A stretch of 64,000 nucleotides of DNA, from the NCBI GenBank assembly GCA_029210645.1, contig JARGFT010000002.1, positions 156,345 through 220,344 on the forward strand, in the 5' to 3' direction. Position numbers and translations under genes: made by a program. The DNA is from Anaerosomatales bacterium. GTDB lineage: Bacteria > Actinomycetota > Coriobacteriia > Anaerosomatales > SLCP01. Shown one piece after another: positions 17,829 to 27,037 of the stretch; positions within the stretch are counted from its first letter, which is position 1; every line of letters begins with the position of its first letter. The notes beneath the pieces are model-generated. The model was not told where the DNA came from. It worked only from the letters and a program-made list of their open reading frames with translations, and made no database searches.

Positions 17829-19670
17829 TTACTTCCCGCCGCTCGAGAACATGCTTCCGACCTTGTCGGTACCCATGTCACGCTCGTGGCGCTCGCTCGC
17901 GGTCCCGTGGATACGCATCCAGATCTCGTCCACGTTCTTGGGCAACTGTCCGTCCAGCTTGCTCACGATGATGATCGTGAGAAGAGCAGCCGGGAAGGTG
18001 AACAGCGTCGGGAAGGTCAGGCTGCCCATGAAGGCGAGGACACCCTCATCCGGCAACCGTCCGAGCTGCTTCAGGATGTTCATGATGATGAAGAAGAAAG
18101 ACCCGCCGCCTCCGACGATCATGCCGGCGATCGCGCCGCGCTCCGTGGTCTGCTTCCACCAGATCCCGGTGAGCAGCATCGGCACGAATGCACCCGCACC
18201 GACCGCGAACGCCCATGTGACCATCATGGCGATGAGCGCCGGGTAGGCCTTGTCGAGTCCAACAGCCGGGATACCGAGACCGATGCCCAGCGCGACAAGC
18301 GCAAAGAAGAGCACCGAAGCCTTGCCCACGAACACCTTTCGGGCCTCGGACCCGCCCGGGTTGATGTACTTCTCGTAGACGTCGTGGCCGATGGCCGAGG
18401 CAGAGGCGATCAGCAGTCCGCCGGTGGTGGAGAACATGGCAGCGAACGCACCGGCCGCGACCGCACCCATGAGCCACTCGCCACCGAGGATCTGTGCGAT
18501 CGTCGGCATGATGGCGTCGGACTTGAGCAGGAGGCCGTCTACGTACGAAGCGTTTGCAGGAGCGGCCCCCGCCCGCCATGCATTGTCGATGATCTGGCGT
18601 CCGGCGAGACCCGCGATCGGGGCGAGTATGTAGAACGTACCGATGAAGATCAGTACCCAGAAGGTGGAACGGCGAGCCGCCGCACCCGACGGGTTCGTGT
18701 AGTACCGGTTGAGGATGTGCGGCAGGCCCGCGGTGCCGAGCACGAGTGCGAGCACCATCGAGAACTGGTCGAAGCTGTTGTAGCGGTGTCCCGGCTCGTT
18801 GAAGAACATGTCGCGCAGCGTGTGAAGCTTGTTCTTCGCGGGCACGAGCACCCCGACGGTCGCAGCGGGATCACCGGCGTCGACAACCGCCTGGACCTCC
18901 TCGAACGCCTCGGGGCTCATCGCACCCTCGGCAGACGCCAGCAGCGCACCGTCATCAGCGGTGAGATCCGCGACGGTATACGTCTTCACGTCCCGGTGGT
19001 TCTCTGCGGTGACCTCTGCAAGCGTCGCAGGGTAGCTGAACTTGCCGGCGGTGAAGGCAAAGACAACGACCAGGAACATCGCCGTCCACAGCCACCAGAA
19101 CTGGACGATCTGGTTGAGCGTGGTGCCCTTCATGCCGCCCACCATGACGTAGAACATGATGATGAGACCGACGATGATGACGCCCGTGTTATACGGCGAG
19201 AGCCCGAAGACGCCCGCACCCACCAGGACCGTCCACGTGGTACCCGCTCCGTACATCTGCGGAGCCATATAGAAAAGGCTGGTCAGCAGTACCATGACCA
19301 CGGTCACCAGGCGGATGCGGTCGGATCCGAAGCGCCCGTACGCGAAGTCGGCGACCGTGTACTCGCCGAAGCGCCTCAGCGCCGAGGCGATAAAGAGCAC
19401 CACGACGATGAAGCCGCCGGCGAAACCGGCCGCGTACCACACGCCGTCGAGGCCCGATGCGTACACCGCCGCGGCGACACCCAGGAACGAGGCAGCCGAG
19501 AGGTAGTCACCGGAGATTGCAGAAGCATTGGCAATCGTGCCGACCTTGCGTCCAGCGAGATAGAAGTCGGCGGTGGTACGGGTGAAGCGGCGGACGAAGA
19601 TCGCAAGCCCGACGGTGAAGATCGTCAGGCCGATGACCATCACGATGGCGATGACGTTGAGGTTACCCAT
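17829..19670 (-). CDS. Sodium:solute symporter, acetate-permease type
   Basis: 613 residues from ATG 19670, six bases after GGAGGT. It is a multi-helix SSS-family transporter of the ActP/MctC type: DFYLAGRKVG near the N-terminus, AISGDYLSAASFLGV with the family's sodium-site residues, and YMAPQMYGAGTTW. Between about residues 210 and 290 there is a long acidic soluble insertion (VTAENHRDVKTYTVADL...) before FDQFSMVLALVLGTAGLPHI. The DUF485 partner overlaps its start, as in actP-yjcH operons. The likely substrate is acetate or another short monocarboxylate; this is inference from family. Confidence 0.88.
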   Translation of the reverse strand: MGNLNVIAIVMVIGLTIFTVGLAIFVRRFTRTTADFYLAGRKVGTIANASAISGDYLSAASFLGVAAAVYASGLDGVWYAAGFAGGFIVVVLFIASALRRFGEYTVADFAYGRFGSDRIRLVTVVMVLLTSLFYMAPQMYGAGTTWTVLVGAGVFGLSPYNTGVIIVGLIIMFYVMVGGMKGTTLNQIVQFWWLWTAMFLVVVFAFTAGKFSYPATLAEVTAENHRDVKTYTVADLTADDGALLASAEGAMSPEAFEEVQAVVDAGDPAATVGVLVPAKNKLHTLRDMFFNEPGHRYNSFDQFSMVLALVLGTAGLPHILNRYYTNPSGAAARRSTFWVLIFIGTFYILAPIAGLAGRQIIDNAWRAGAAPANASYVDGLLLKSDAIMPTIAQILGGEWLMGAVAAGAFAAMFSTTGGLLIASASAIGHDVYEKYINPGGSEARKVFVGKASVLFFALVALGIGLGIPAVGLDKAYPALIAMMVTWAFAVGAGAFVPMLLTGIWWKQTTERGAIAGMIVGGGGSFFFIIMNILKQLGRLPDEGVLAFMGSLTFPTLFTFPAALLTIIIVSKLDGQLPKNVDEIWMRIHGTASERHERDMGTDKVGSMFSSGGK

Positions 19671-20049
19671 TCTCGCCACCTCCCACCGGTGCGACCGCTG
19701 TCTTGGCGGCGATCTCGTCTGCCATGTGCGACAAGTTTTCGTCGAGCTTGTCCGCCTTCTTGATATACGTGTAGCTCAACCCCCAGAGGAACAGGTAGTA
19801 CAGCAGCGACACGACAAGGTAGTTGACCGTGAAGCCGCCCCACACCGGAGTCACGTACCAGGACTCCCACCACACTGACATCGCCGGGATGGCCAACGTA
19901 ACCACGAAGAACACAGCGCCGTACGCGAAGCTCAGCTTGCGCTGGGCCCGGAAGACCGCGTCGACGCTTTCGATCGTGTCGATATGATCTCCGTGCTGCA
20001 TCTGGATGCCCGATGCGGTTCTCACGGTCGTCTCAGCACTACTCGCCAT
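19663..20049 (-). CDS. DUF485-like small membrane subunit
   Basis: 128 residues, ATG 20049 after AAGGAGG. Two hydrophobic helices (AYGAVFFVVTLAIPAMSVWW and NYLVVSLLYYLFLWGLSYTYI) with short polar ends give the YjcH/DUF485 layout. Its stop overlaps the symporter start by 8 bp, a conserved pairing. Its role is presumably assembly or regulation of the symporter in the membrane. The exact DUF (485 versus 4212) cannot be settled by eye. Confidence 0.8.
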   Translation of the reverse strand: MASSAETTVRTASGIQMQHGDHIDTIESVDAVFRAQRKLSFAYGAVFFVVTLAIPAMSVWWESWYVTPVWGGFTVNYLVVSLLYYLFLWGLSYTYIKKADKLDENLSHMADEIAAKTAVAPVGGGENG

Positions 20050-20123
20050 CTCCTACACCTCCTTCACTTCTGTCCGCCCCTGGGCGGTCCCGTTCACAAC
20101 ACGTGCGGCAGTGATGCCGCAAC

Positions 20124-20618
20124 CTAGTCTTGCTTGACGACGAACACCGGGATCGGCGATCCCTTGACGACGGTCTCGGCAACCGAGCCGAGTGCGATGC
20201 GCTTCAAACCCGTGCGGCCCGTATCGCCGATGACGATCATGTCCGCTTCCCACTCGATGGCAGACGCGACGATCCGCTTTGCCACACCGCCCTTGACGAT
20301 CTCGACCTCGCACTCGACGCCGTTGCGCTCGCACATGGTCTTGGCGATGGCAAGACCCTTGATGGAGGGATGGACTCCCTCGAAGATATCCTCGTCCATG
20401 GCTTCTTCGGGGTACTCGAGCTGCTCGTACCCGGTGTCCACGTAGATCGCCTTGAGCGTGGCGCCGAACGTCTTGGCCATGACGACCGCGAACTCGGTGG
20501 CAGCCACCGACGGCTCCGAACCGTCAGTGGGAACCAGGATGCGGTCCACCTCGACACACACCTCCTGGATGTCGCCGAGTTTGACGTCCTCCGCTGCGCC
20601 TCTGATGCAGACCTTCAT
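20124..20618 (-). CDS. Universal stress protein (UspA family)
   Basis: 164 residues, ATG 20618 with GAGGAGG just upstream. A Usp fold starts after about 27 extra N-terminal residues: VDRILVPTDGSEPSVAATEF, then the ATP-binding loop DMIVIGDTGRTGLKRIALGSV followed by SPIPVFVV. The G-2x-G-9x-G(S) pattern suggests an ATP-binding rather than non-binding Usp. It lies 75 bp upstream of the DUF485-symporter pair in the same direction and may be co-transcribed with it. The 250 bp upstream (20619-20868) holds no gene that I can support. Confidence 0.88.
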   Translation of the reverse strand: MKVCIRGAAEDVKLGDIQEVCVEVDRILVPTDGSEPSVAATEFAVVMAKTFGATLKAIYVDTGYEQLEYPEEAMDEDIFEGVHPSIKGLAIAKTMCERNGVECEVEIVKGGVAKRIVASAIEWEADMIVIGDTGRTGLKRIALGSVAETVVKGSPIPVFVVKQD

Positions 20619-20868
20619 GCGATTCACCTCCTCCTCGGGAACGACGAAGTCCCCGAATCCAAACGTCCCATGTTCACCGTAGACCCGGTTGCAGCCCGCG
20701 GCGATGAACGTGTGGCCGGTGGAGGGAGATGCTCGGTCAGTGGGCGTATTCAGGCGGTGTGCGGCGATGCGGGGTGTGGCGGCGCTGTCGAATACCGTCC
20801 ACCGGCATCACGGCACCGCTCACCGGCGGGGTGTGCAGGCAGTGGCGTTTGTTGGCGGTGGCGAAGGG

Positions 20869-21342
20869 TCAGAGCCGGTGGATGGTAGCGACGGGAGCCC
20901 GCCCCCCGTGGAGCTCAAGACGGGCGACGGTCGGTCGCCGGACCCCTCCCCGCGGCTCGGTGGCCGACCCGGGATTCACGTGCAAGACGTTGCCCGCTCG
21001 CTCCAGGGACGGCCGATGCGTGTGCCCGCACACCACGACCGCGGCTCCGGGCGGTGGGGCCTGCCCGCTCGCATCGTGAACGATCCATACGAGCAGCGTG
21101 CCCACATGGATCGATGCCGAGTCCGGCAGCTCGAACGCCCACGCTCCGTGATCGGTGTTTCCCCGCACGGCCACAACCGGGGCGACGGCATCGAGCTCGA
21201 GCAGGATGGCCGCACCGCCGATGTCTCCGGCGTGCACGATGAGATCGACGTCCTCGAAGAGCCGTCGGGCCGCGGGGTCAAGCGTGCCATGAGTATCGGA
21301 GATGACTCCGATGATCGCGGGAAGGCCGATGCGGGCGCTCAG
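20869..21342 (-). CDS. YfcE-like metallophosphoesterase, probable CTG start
   Basis: The calcineurin-like core is clear: IIGVISDTHG, IVHAGDI, AVRGNTD, VVCGHTHRP and NPGSATEPR, the five metal-site blocks of small YfcE/MJ0936-type phosphodiesterases. The first block lies upstream of the first in-frame ATG/GTG (21237), so the gene must begin further left in reading order. The frame offers CTG at 21342 overlapping the lytR stop as CTGA, giving 157 residues, the normal family size. AGAAGG lies about 10 bases before it. Translation by coupling to lytR is likely. The start codon itself is inferred. Confidence 0.78.
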   Translation of the reverse strand: MSARIGLPAIIGVISDTHGTLDPAARRLFEDVDLIVHAGDIGGAAILLELDAVAPVVAVRGNTDHGAWAFELPDSASIHVGTLLVWIVHDASGQAPPPGAAVVVCGHTHRPSLERAGNVLHVNPGSATEPRGGVRRPTVARLELHGGRAPVATIHRL

Positions 21343-22049
21343 AGTCCCAGCGCCTTCTTCAGAGCGGGCACGCGCCGGCGCGAGACCGGCACCTGGGTGC
21401 CCTCGCGATCCTTCAGGGTAAGCAGCAGCGTTCCGCCGTACATGGGGACCACCTCACGCACCTGGGCGAGGTTGACGAGGTAGCGGCGGTGGACCCGGAA
21501 GAAGCCGCTCGGCTCGAGACGCTGCTCGAGCTGAGCCAGGGAGATCGTGAGCAGATACCGCTCAGCATCCGTGTGCAGGTACGAGTAGTCGTCCTTTGCC
21601 ATCACGTAGAAGGTGTCCTCCACCTGGATGAGGAGCTTCTTGCCCGCCTTCTCTACCGGGATGCGCTCGATCCGGGCGCCCTCGTGATGCGGGGGCACCA
21701 GCCGCTCGATCGCGACGCGAAGCCGGTCTAGCTCGACCGGCTTGACGAGGTAGTCAGCGGCGGCCACTTCGAATGCCTTGACCGCGTGTTCGCTGTGAGC
21801 AGTGACGAAGACCACCGAGGGCGGGCGATCCAGCTCGGCCAGGGCCTCGGCCAGCTGGACTCCGGAGAGGCCGGGCATGTCGATATCGAGGAAGATGACG
21901 TCGTACGGTATGGCCTTGATGAGCTGGAAGGCCTCGGAGGCGTTGGATGCCTCCCCGACGACCTCGACCCCTCCTGCCTCGTCGAGGAGGTATCGCAGCT
22001 CGGAACGTGCCGGCGCCTCGTCATCGACTACCAGAGCCTTCAGCGTCAT
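21339..22049 (-). CDS. lytR: LytTR-family response regulator
   Basis: 236 residues from ATG 22049 after GGGGAGGT. It has an N-terminal receiver domain (LVVDDEAPARSEL; phospho-acceptor Asp in VIFLDIDMPGLSG; Thr in VFVTAHS; Lys in YLVKPVE) and a C-terminal LytTR DNA-binding domain (about 135-236; DDYSYLHTDAERYLLTIS, FFRVHRRYLVNLAQV). It is the partner of the LytS-type kinase whose gene overlaps its 5' end by 29 bp. Targets are unknown; the downstream phosphoesterase is translationally coupled. Confidence 0.93.
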   Translation of the reverse strand: MTLKALVVDDEAPARSELRYLLDEAGGVEVVGEASNASEAFQLIKAIPYDVIFLDIDMPGLSGVQLAEALAELDRPPSVVFVTAHSEHAVKAFEVAAADYLVKPVELDRLRVAIERLVPPHHEGARIERIPVEKAGKKLLIQVEDTFYVMAKDDYSYLHTDAERYLLTISLAQLEQRLEPSGFFRVHRRYLVNLAQVREVVPMYGGTLLLTLKDREGTQVPVSRRRVPALKKALGL

Positions 22050-23343
22050 CGGCACCTCCCCTCACGACGTCGTCGGGAACGATCGTGATGCGGACACACG
22101 TCCCGTCACCCGGCTCGCTCGATACGCTCAGCCCGGACCCGGGCCCGTAGAACCCTTTCAGTCTATCGTCCACGTTTTTCAGCGCGATTCCAAGACCCCT
22201 GCCGAATCCGGGTTCCAGCACCCTCGGCAGGTCCTCGGGCCGGATACCCACTCCGTCGTCGGCAATCTCGATCTCGATCCGCCCACTTCTGTGGTGCGCC
22301 CGGATGTCGATGTGGAGCACGCCCTCGGCTCTCATGCCGTGCTGCACGGCATTCTCCACCACCGGCTGGACGGCGAACGCCGGCACGAGCACCTCAAGCG
22401 TGGACGGATCCACCTCCTCGGTCGCCTCGATGCGGTCACCGAAGCGCGCCACCTCGAAGTGCAGGTAGGTGCGTACGTACTCCATCTCCGTGGCGAGCGG
22501 GATCAGCTCGTCGCTCGCCTCCAGGGTCCGGCGGTAGAACCACGCGAACTCGCGAAGCAGCGTCCGCGCGTGATCGGGATCGGTCCGGATGAGCATGGCG
22601 ATCGTGTTGATGGTGTTGAAGAGGAAGTGGGGATGGATCTGTGCCTGCAGGGCCTTGAGTTCCATGCGGCACGCGAGCTCGGTCTGGCGATCGAGCTCGG
22701 AGAGCTCGAGCTGGGTCGAGAGCAGGCGCGCCAACCCCTCGGCCATGGTGATCTGGGTCTCGTTAAGCAGGCGCGGCGTCGTGTAGTAGAACTTGAGCGT
22801 CCCGACGGCCTGGTCCCTGCTCTCGAGTGGCACGACGATCGCAGCACGCAGCAGGCAGGTGCGTTCGGGACAGCCGATGTCGGCCTTGCTGTCGAGGATC
22901 CGGTGCTCATTCATCTCGATCGCCTCGCGCGTAGCGCGGGTCAGGATCGGCCCTTCGACCGCGTGGTGGTCCTCGCCCAGTCCCGCGAAACCGAGGATCG
23001 CGTCGGTGTCGGTGATCGCCACCGCAGCGGCCTCGGTCCTCTCCAGCGCGAGGCGGCACACCGCACCGGCGGTCTGGGGGTTCAGCCCCGTACGGAGGTA
23101 GCCGAGCGACTCGTTGGCGATCTGCAGCACCTGGTCGGAGTGCATCGCCTTGAGATGGTCGGGCCTGCTGATCCAGCGCGCGAGCACGCTGCCCATCGCG
23201 ATGAGGGTGAGCCCTCCCAGGGAGGTAAGCAAGACCCACCGGGGCGGCGATGCGCTGATCAGAACCCAGGCTGCCACCACGGCCAACACCGTCACCGCGA
23301 ACATGAGCAGTGAGTCGAAGAGTATCGTACGCCGAAGGGTCAT
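22021..23343 (-). CDS. lytS: LytS-type sensor histidine kinase
   Basis: 440 residues from ATG 23343. Two N-terminal membrane helices (about 8-52) are followed by a GAF-like sensor region (about 75-220) containing CPERTC, then the His_kinase domain with LKALQAQIHPHFLFNTINTI (phospho-His in HPHFLFN) and a HATPase domain (VENAVQHGM, IADDGVGI, GLGIALKNV). The GAF region with two cysteines could hold a redox or metal cue, but that is speculation. It signals to the overlapping lytR. Confidence 0.92.
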   Translation of the reverse strand: MTLRRTILFDSLLMFAVTVLAVVAAWVLISASPPRWVLLTSLGGLTLIAMGSVLARWISRPDHLKAMHSDQVLQIANESLGYLRTGLNPQTAGAVCRLALERTEAAAVAITDTDAILGFAGLGEDHHAVEGPILTRATREAIEMNEHRILDSKADIGCPERTCLLRAAIVVPLESRDQAVGTLKFYYTTPRLLNETQITMAEGLARLLSTQLELSELDRQTELACRMELKALQAQIHPHFLFNTINTIAMLIRTDPDHARTLLREFAWFYRRTLEASDELIPLATEMEYVRTYLHFEVARFGDRIEATEEVDPSTLEVLVPAFAVQPVVENAVQHGMRAEGVLHIDIRAHHRSGRIEIEIADDGVGIRPEDLPRVLEPGFGRGLGIALKNVDDRLKGFYGPGSGLSVSSEPGDGTCVRITIVPDDVVRGGADDAEGSGSR

Positions 23344-23354
23344 GACCCGTCCTC

Positions 23355-24206
23355 TCACCCTCCGCTCCACCTCCTGCCAGATGCGACCGGCCGGACGAGG
23401 AAGACCAGCCGGCCGGTGAGCTCGGTCATCCCCACCTTCCGGTAGAGCGCCCGCGATGTCAGATTCTCCTCCTGGGTGCAGAGGGTCACAGTGTCCGCAC
23501 CTGTTCTCACAAGGTACGAGAGGGCCTCGCGCAGGAGGGCCTCCCCTGTTCCGAGACCGCGTGCGGCCGGCTTGACCGCCAGTCTCCCGAGCGTTGCGCT
23601 GCCTCGCATGACCGTCGCAAGAGTATATCCGATGAGGCCCTCCGGGCCCTCAGCGACCATCAACCGGTCCTCCACAAGATAGCGTTCGAGATGCCCGGAA
23701 TCGTAGCGCCAGAACTCGTCGAAGCACTCTGCATCGAGGCTCACGAGGGTGGGCAGGTCATTGGCGAGCGCCCGCCGCAGGCAGACCTCCCCGGAAGAGT
23801 CCGTCTCGTCATCGGCCCACGCGCGCCGGTCGAGGCGCAAGACGATGACCCTCCCGTGCACCGAGAAACCCGCACGCTCGTACACGGGAACGAGCTCCTC
23901 GGCAACGAGCGGGCTGAGCAGGCGCCCGTAGCCCTGCCCGGCGGCGGCGGCGATGACCTGGCCCATCAGCGAGGCAACGCGCTCCCCCGAGCACCACAGG
24001 CCCCGCATCGCCAGCACGTCCAGGTGCGAACGCCACTCTTCGAGAAGCACGGCCTCGCCCCGGACGGTCACCTGGAGCCTCCACGGCGCCTCGGACCGGA
24101 ACCGCTCGAATCCATCGTACGAGTCGAAGAGGTGCGCGGCGTTCACCGCCGGCCAAACCCTCTGGGCCTCATCAGGGGATGCGGGGTGCAGCGTCGCCGG
24201 ACTCAC
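23355..24206 (-). CDS. GNAT-family acetyltransferase
   Basis: 283 residues, GTG at 24206 overlapping the TauE stop (GTGA). The C-terminal half (about 150-275) is a complete GNAT fold: LRRALANDLPTLVSLD, then the acetyl-CoA loop VKPAARGLGTGEALL and NLTSRALYRKVGM. The N-terminal half looks like a divergent second GNAT or partner domain (VASLMGQVIAAAAGQGYGR, LVPVYERAGFSV). The substrate is unknown. It lies 11 bp upstream of lytS, so may share its transcript. Confidence 0.82.
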   Translation of the reverse strand: MSPATLHPASPDEAQRVWPAVNAAHLFDSYDGFERFRSEAPWRLQVTVRGEAVLLEEWRSHLDVLAMRGLWCSGERVASLMGQVIAAAAGQGYGRLLSPLVAEELVPVYERAGFSVHGRVIVLRLDRRAWADDETDSSGEVCLRRALANDLPTLVSLDAECFDEFWRYDSGHLERYLVEDRLMVAEGPEGLIGYTLATVMRGSATLGRLAVKPAARGLGTGEALLREALSYLVRTGADTVTLCTQEENLTSRALYRKVGMTELTGRLVFLVRPVASGRRWSGG

Positions 24207-24964
24207 CACACGCCCGCCTCGGTCAGGCCCATCACCGTTCCCACCAGCATCAGGAAGACCGCGAACGAGGTGCGGATCGTGCGGTCCCGGGCGGCAGCGG
24301 CCAGACGGGCACCGGCGATGGCACCGGGTATCACGCCCACGGTGAGCCCGATGGCGAGGCCGGGATCCACGTGACCGAGCAGCCAGTGGGTGATCGAGCC
24401 GGGTACCGCGAACGCGGCGATGGCTACGAGACTCGTCCCGATAGCGCGCTTGATCGGAAACCCGCCGACGCGGTAGAGCAGCGGCACGAGCAGAAACCCT
24501 CCCCCGAGGCCGAGAAAGCCCGAGTACAGGCCGGTCACCAGACCCAGCAATGCCGGCTTGCGAACCTGCGAGGGGGTGCCTTCGACGTGCCCGGCCCGGG
24601 AAGGCCGCCCCGCGCGCAGCATGTCGATCGCCACCACGATGATCACGACAGAGGTGGCGATGAGGACGATCTGCCCGCCCACAACGCGGCTGAGAAGGGC
24701 GCCCGCGACCGCGGCCGGCGCACCCCAGACGCCCAGCAGCAGTCCGGACCTCACGTCGGCAGTCCCGAGTCGCACGTGCATCCACGCGGCCGCGATGGCG
24801 GTGGGAATGATGACGGGAAGCGGTGTGCCGACAGCCACGAGCTCCGGGTAGCCGAGAAGCAGCCGGATCGCAGGCGTCGTGACCACTCCCCCACCTACAC
24901 CGAACGCGCCGGAGAGTACCCCCGCGCCCAGCCCCACCGCGGCGGCCAGAAGCGTGGCAGTCAC
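24203..24964 (-). CDS. TauE/SafE-family anion exporter
   Basis: 253 residues with about eight helices. The two half-repeats characteristic of the family are visible: GLGAGVLSGAFGVGGGVVTTP at the N-terminus and GLYSGFLGLGGGFLLVPLL in the middle. Members move sulfite, sulfoacetate or related organosulfur anions through the cytoplasmic membrane. The GTG start overlaps the stop of the glycosyltransferase gene by 4 bp. The substrate cannot be told from sequence. Confidence 0.87.
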   Translation of the reverse strand: MTATLLAAAVGLGAGVLSGAFGVGGGVVTTPAIRLLLGYPELVAVGTPLPVIIPTAIAAAWMHVRLGTADVRSGLLLGVWGAPAAVAGALLSRVVGGQIVLIATSVVIIVVAIDMLRAGRPSRAGHVEGTPSQVRKPALLGLVTGLYSGFLGLGGGFLLVPLLYRVGGFPIKRAIGTSLVAIAAFAVPGSITHWLLGHVDPGLAIGLTVGVIPGAIAGARLAAAARDRTIRTSFAVFLMLVGTVMGLTEAGVW

Positions 24965-26214
24965 AGCTCCCCGTCGCCCCGCACCATCGGGAAGCGACCG
25001 GTGATGGCGCCGCGGTCGACGCGACGCTCTCCTGTGAAGAGCGGCTTGAGGGCGATGTCGTCCCAGATGCGGTCCATGAGGATGGGCCAGCGGCGCTGGA
25101 AGTCGAAGTAGTGCTGGCAGTGTTCGCGCGCGTACTCGGTGGCATCCCGCCGCGCTATGCGTGCGATGCGGAGGTAGCGTCCGCCCTCCTTGCGCGATAT
25201 GCCGCGGAGCAGCGCGGTGAGCACGGTTCGCCAGGTGACCGCCGAGGAGATGAAGTGGCCCGGGTACGGTGCCATGGATTCCGGAGTCACCTGCCTCAGG
25301 TCGACCTGGGACTTGGCGAACTCCAGCTTACGGTGCTCGTAGATGAAGCGATACACATCCTGCCGGAACTGCAGCGCCTCGCCCGCAAGCCGCGGCGGAC
25401 GGTGGATGACAGACCAGTCGCCGTCCAGGAACACGTCGCCGCCGTGCATCCGCGCATTGATCACGTAGTCGATGTCCTCACCGCGCACCACCCACGGATC
25501 GAACGACACGTTGCAGAACATATCGCGGTGCAGTATCAGGCAGCCGCCGAAGGCCACCGGGGTCGGCGTGATACGCGGCGGGCGGTCGACGATGGAGAGA
25601 GCCGCATTGAACAGATCGTCCCGGCGCCAGAAGACGTCGCTGAAGTGCGGGTTTTCATGGCGCTGATAGTTGCCGTTCTCATCGGTGTAGTAGCCCGTCT
25701 TGGCGAGGATCATCCTGCCGCCGTCCCCGTAGCGCTCGCCAATGCCCTCGCTCGCCTTGCTGAGGAACGCCGGGTCGTCGATCACCTGGTCGTCGTCTAT
25801 GAAGAGCACGGTGCCGCACCCGAAGACCGCCGCGGCGATCAGCCCGACGTTACGTACCGCACCGTAGCCGACAAGGCTGACCCCCGGTATCAGGTCTGCG
25901 AACTCGAGCTGCTCCAGACGGCGGTGCAACGAGCCGAGCTCGGCAGGGCCGAACACGAACGCGTCGATGCCCGGGAAGTCCGCGAGGATCTGCCGGACGC
26001 GATCCTCTGCCGCGTGCTCGATGGAGGGATCGGTAACTGCGACGGTCACCACGACCCGCCCGAGCCCTTCCATGGCTTCGAGCGAGCGCAGGCACGCAGG
26101 GAGTGTGCCGTCGGTATCGACCGGCGTGGGATGGTCGTAGGTGGTCAGTAGATTGTCCGGCACGCGGCCACGGCGGCGCGTCCAGAAGGTGGGGATTACC
26201 ACGCAAGGTGTCAC
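24961..26214 (-). CDS. GT-A-fold (family 2-like) glycosyltransferase
   Basis: 417 residues from GTG 26214 (VTPCVVIPTFWTRRRG); the frame is open further upstream but would enter the DsbA-like gene. It has a GT-A nucleotide-sugar domain with CVVIPTF, then the metal-binding FIDDDQVIDDPAF, followed by an acceptor region with VRGEDIDYVINARMHGG (the ED(Y) general-base position). It has no membrane helix. There are no neighbouring polysaccharide genes to suggest an acceptor. Confidence 0.75.
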   Translation of the reverse strand: MTPCVVIPTFWTRRRGRVPDNLLTTYDHPTPVDTDGTLPACLRSLEAMEGLGRVVVTVAVTDPSIEHAAEDRVRQILADFPGIDAFVFGPAELGSLHRRLEQLEFADLIPGVSLVGYGAVRNVGLIAAAVFGCGTVLFIDDDQVIDDPAFLSKASEGIGERYGDGGRMILAKTGYYTDENGNYQRHENPHFSDVFWRRDDLFNAALSIVDRPPRITPTPVAFGGCLILHRDMFCNVSFDPWVVRGEDIDYVINARMHGGDVFLDGDWSVIHRPPRLAGEALQFRQDVYRFIYEHRKLEFAKSQVDLRQVTPESMAPYPGHFISSAVTWRTVLTALLRGISRKEGGRYLRIARIARRDATEYAREHCQHYFDFQRRWPILMDRIWDDIALKPLFTGERRVDRGAITGRFPMVRGDGEL

Positions 26215-26261
26215 GAGCAGTCCGCTTTCGTCTCGCAGGTCGTGCGCGACCGTACCGCGCG

Positions 26262-27020
26262 CTACGATTCTACCGCTTCCGCCCGCGAGACGTGACCGGT
26301 CAGCTCGTCGCCGTTCCCCTCGGCCGTCGGCGGATGCTCGCCGGCGCTCCCATCGACACCCTCGCGCTCCGCCTCTCGATGCGCGTCGCACCGCTCGAGC
26401 GCCTCGCGGAGCACGCCCGCCGGCCGCGATCCGATGAAGAGCTCGTTACAGATGAGGGCGGCCGGGGTAGCGTCCAGGCCGAGGTGCATCGCCACGTGGC
26501 GGAACTGGTGCAGGCGCTCGTCGTAGGTACCCTCGTCCCACGCCTCCTCGAGCTCCTCGCGCTCGATGCCCAACTCCCCGGCGATCTCGAGAAGCACGGC
26601 GGGAGAACCGATGTCCCTGCCCTGCCCGAAGTAGGCTTCGAAGATGGCTGCATGTGTGGCGCGGTGCAGCGCTGTGCCGAGGTCGCGTGCGAGCTCACCG
26701 AGTACCAGCGCCCGGTGCGTGTTTGGCAGCAGTGTCGGCTGAATGAAGGGGAATCCCTCCTTGTCCGCGATGCGCTCGAGGTACTCGTCAACTCGCTCCG
26801 AGTGACCGGTGCCCACCTCGGAGATCTCCAGACCTTCCTCCGACATCCCGGGCCGCAGTTCGTAGGGCACGAGGAAGATGTCGAAGTCCAGGTCGAGCTC
26901 GGACTCGAGCGCGTCGAACCGGTGCTGGTCGACGTAGCAGAACGGACAGGCGTAGTCGAAGAAGACAAGTACCCTCGGACGCTCAAGAGGCGGGTTCTCG
27001 TGCGTGTGCTCGTCGTTCAT
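26262..27020 (-). CDS. DsbA-family (FrnE-like) thiol oxidoreductase
   Basis: 252 residues from ATG 27020. A thioredoxin-like fold with the active site FFDYACPFCYVDQHR (CPFC) at about residues 25-28 and the helical insertion typical of FrnE/2-hydroxychromene isomerase-like proteins (THAAIFEAYFGQGRDI). The cis-Pro region is DATPAALICNELFIG. No signal peptide is present, so it is cytoplasmic. It has an unusual charged C-terminal tail (SAGEHPPTAEGNGDE). It lies 17 bp after amrS in the same operon direction. Confidence 0.85.
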   Translation of the reverse strand: MNDEHTHENPPLERPRVLVFFDYACPFCYVDQHRFDALESELDLDFDIFLVPYELRPGMSEEGLEISEVGTGHSERVDEYLERIADKEGFPFIQPTLLPNTHRALVLGELARDLGTALHRATHAAIFEAYFGQGRDIGSPAVLLEIAGELGIEREELEEAWDEGTYDERLHQFRHVAMHLGLDATPAALICNELFIGSRPAGVLREALERCDAHREAEREGVDGSAGEHPPTAEGNGDELTGHVSRAEAVES

Positions 27021-27037
27021 CTGCTACTCCCTGCTCG

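Noticed and set aside
17886..19763. 625-codon open frame antisense to the sodium symporter
   Set aside because: His/Asp/Arg-rich composition without any domain; the opposite strand encodes a clear SSS transporter.
20619..20868. Small gene between uspA and the phosphoesterase
   Set aside because: Open frames here have no ribosome site, domain or supporting context; treated as intergenic.
21802..23313. 503-codon open frame antisense to lytS/lytR
   Set aside because: Complement of two well-defined signalling genes; the composition is that of a shadow frame.
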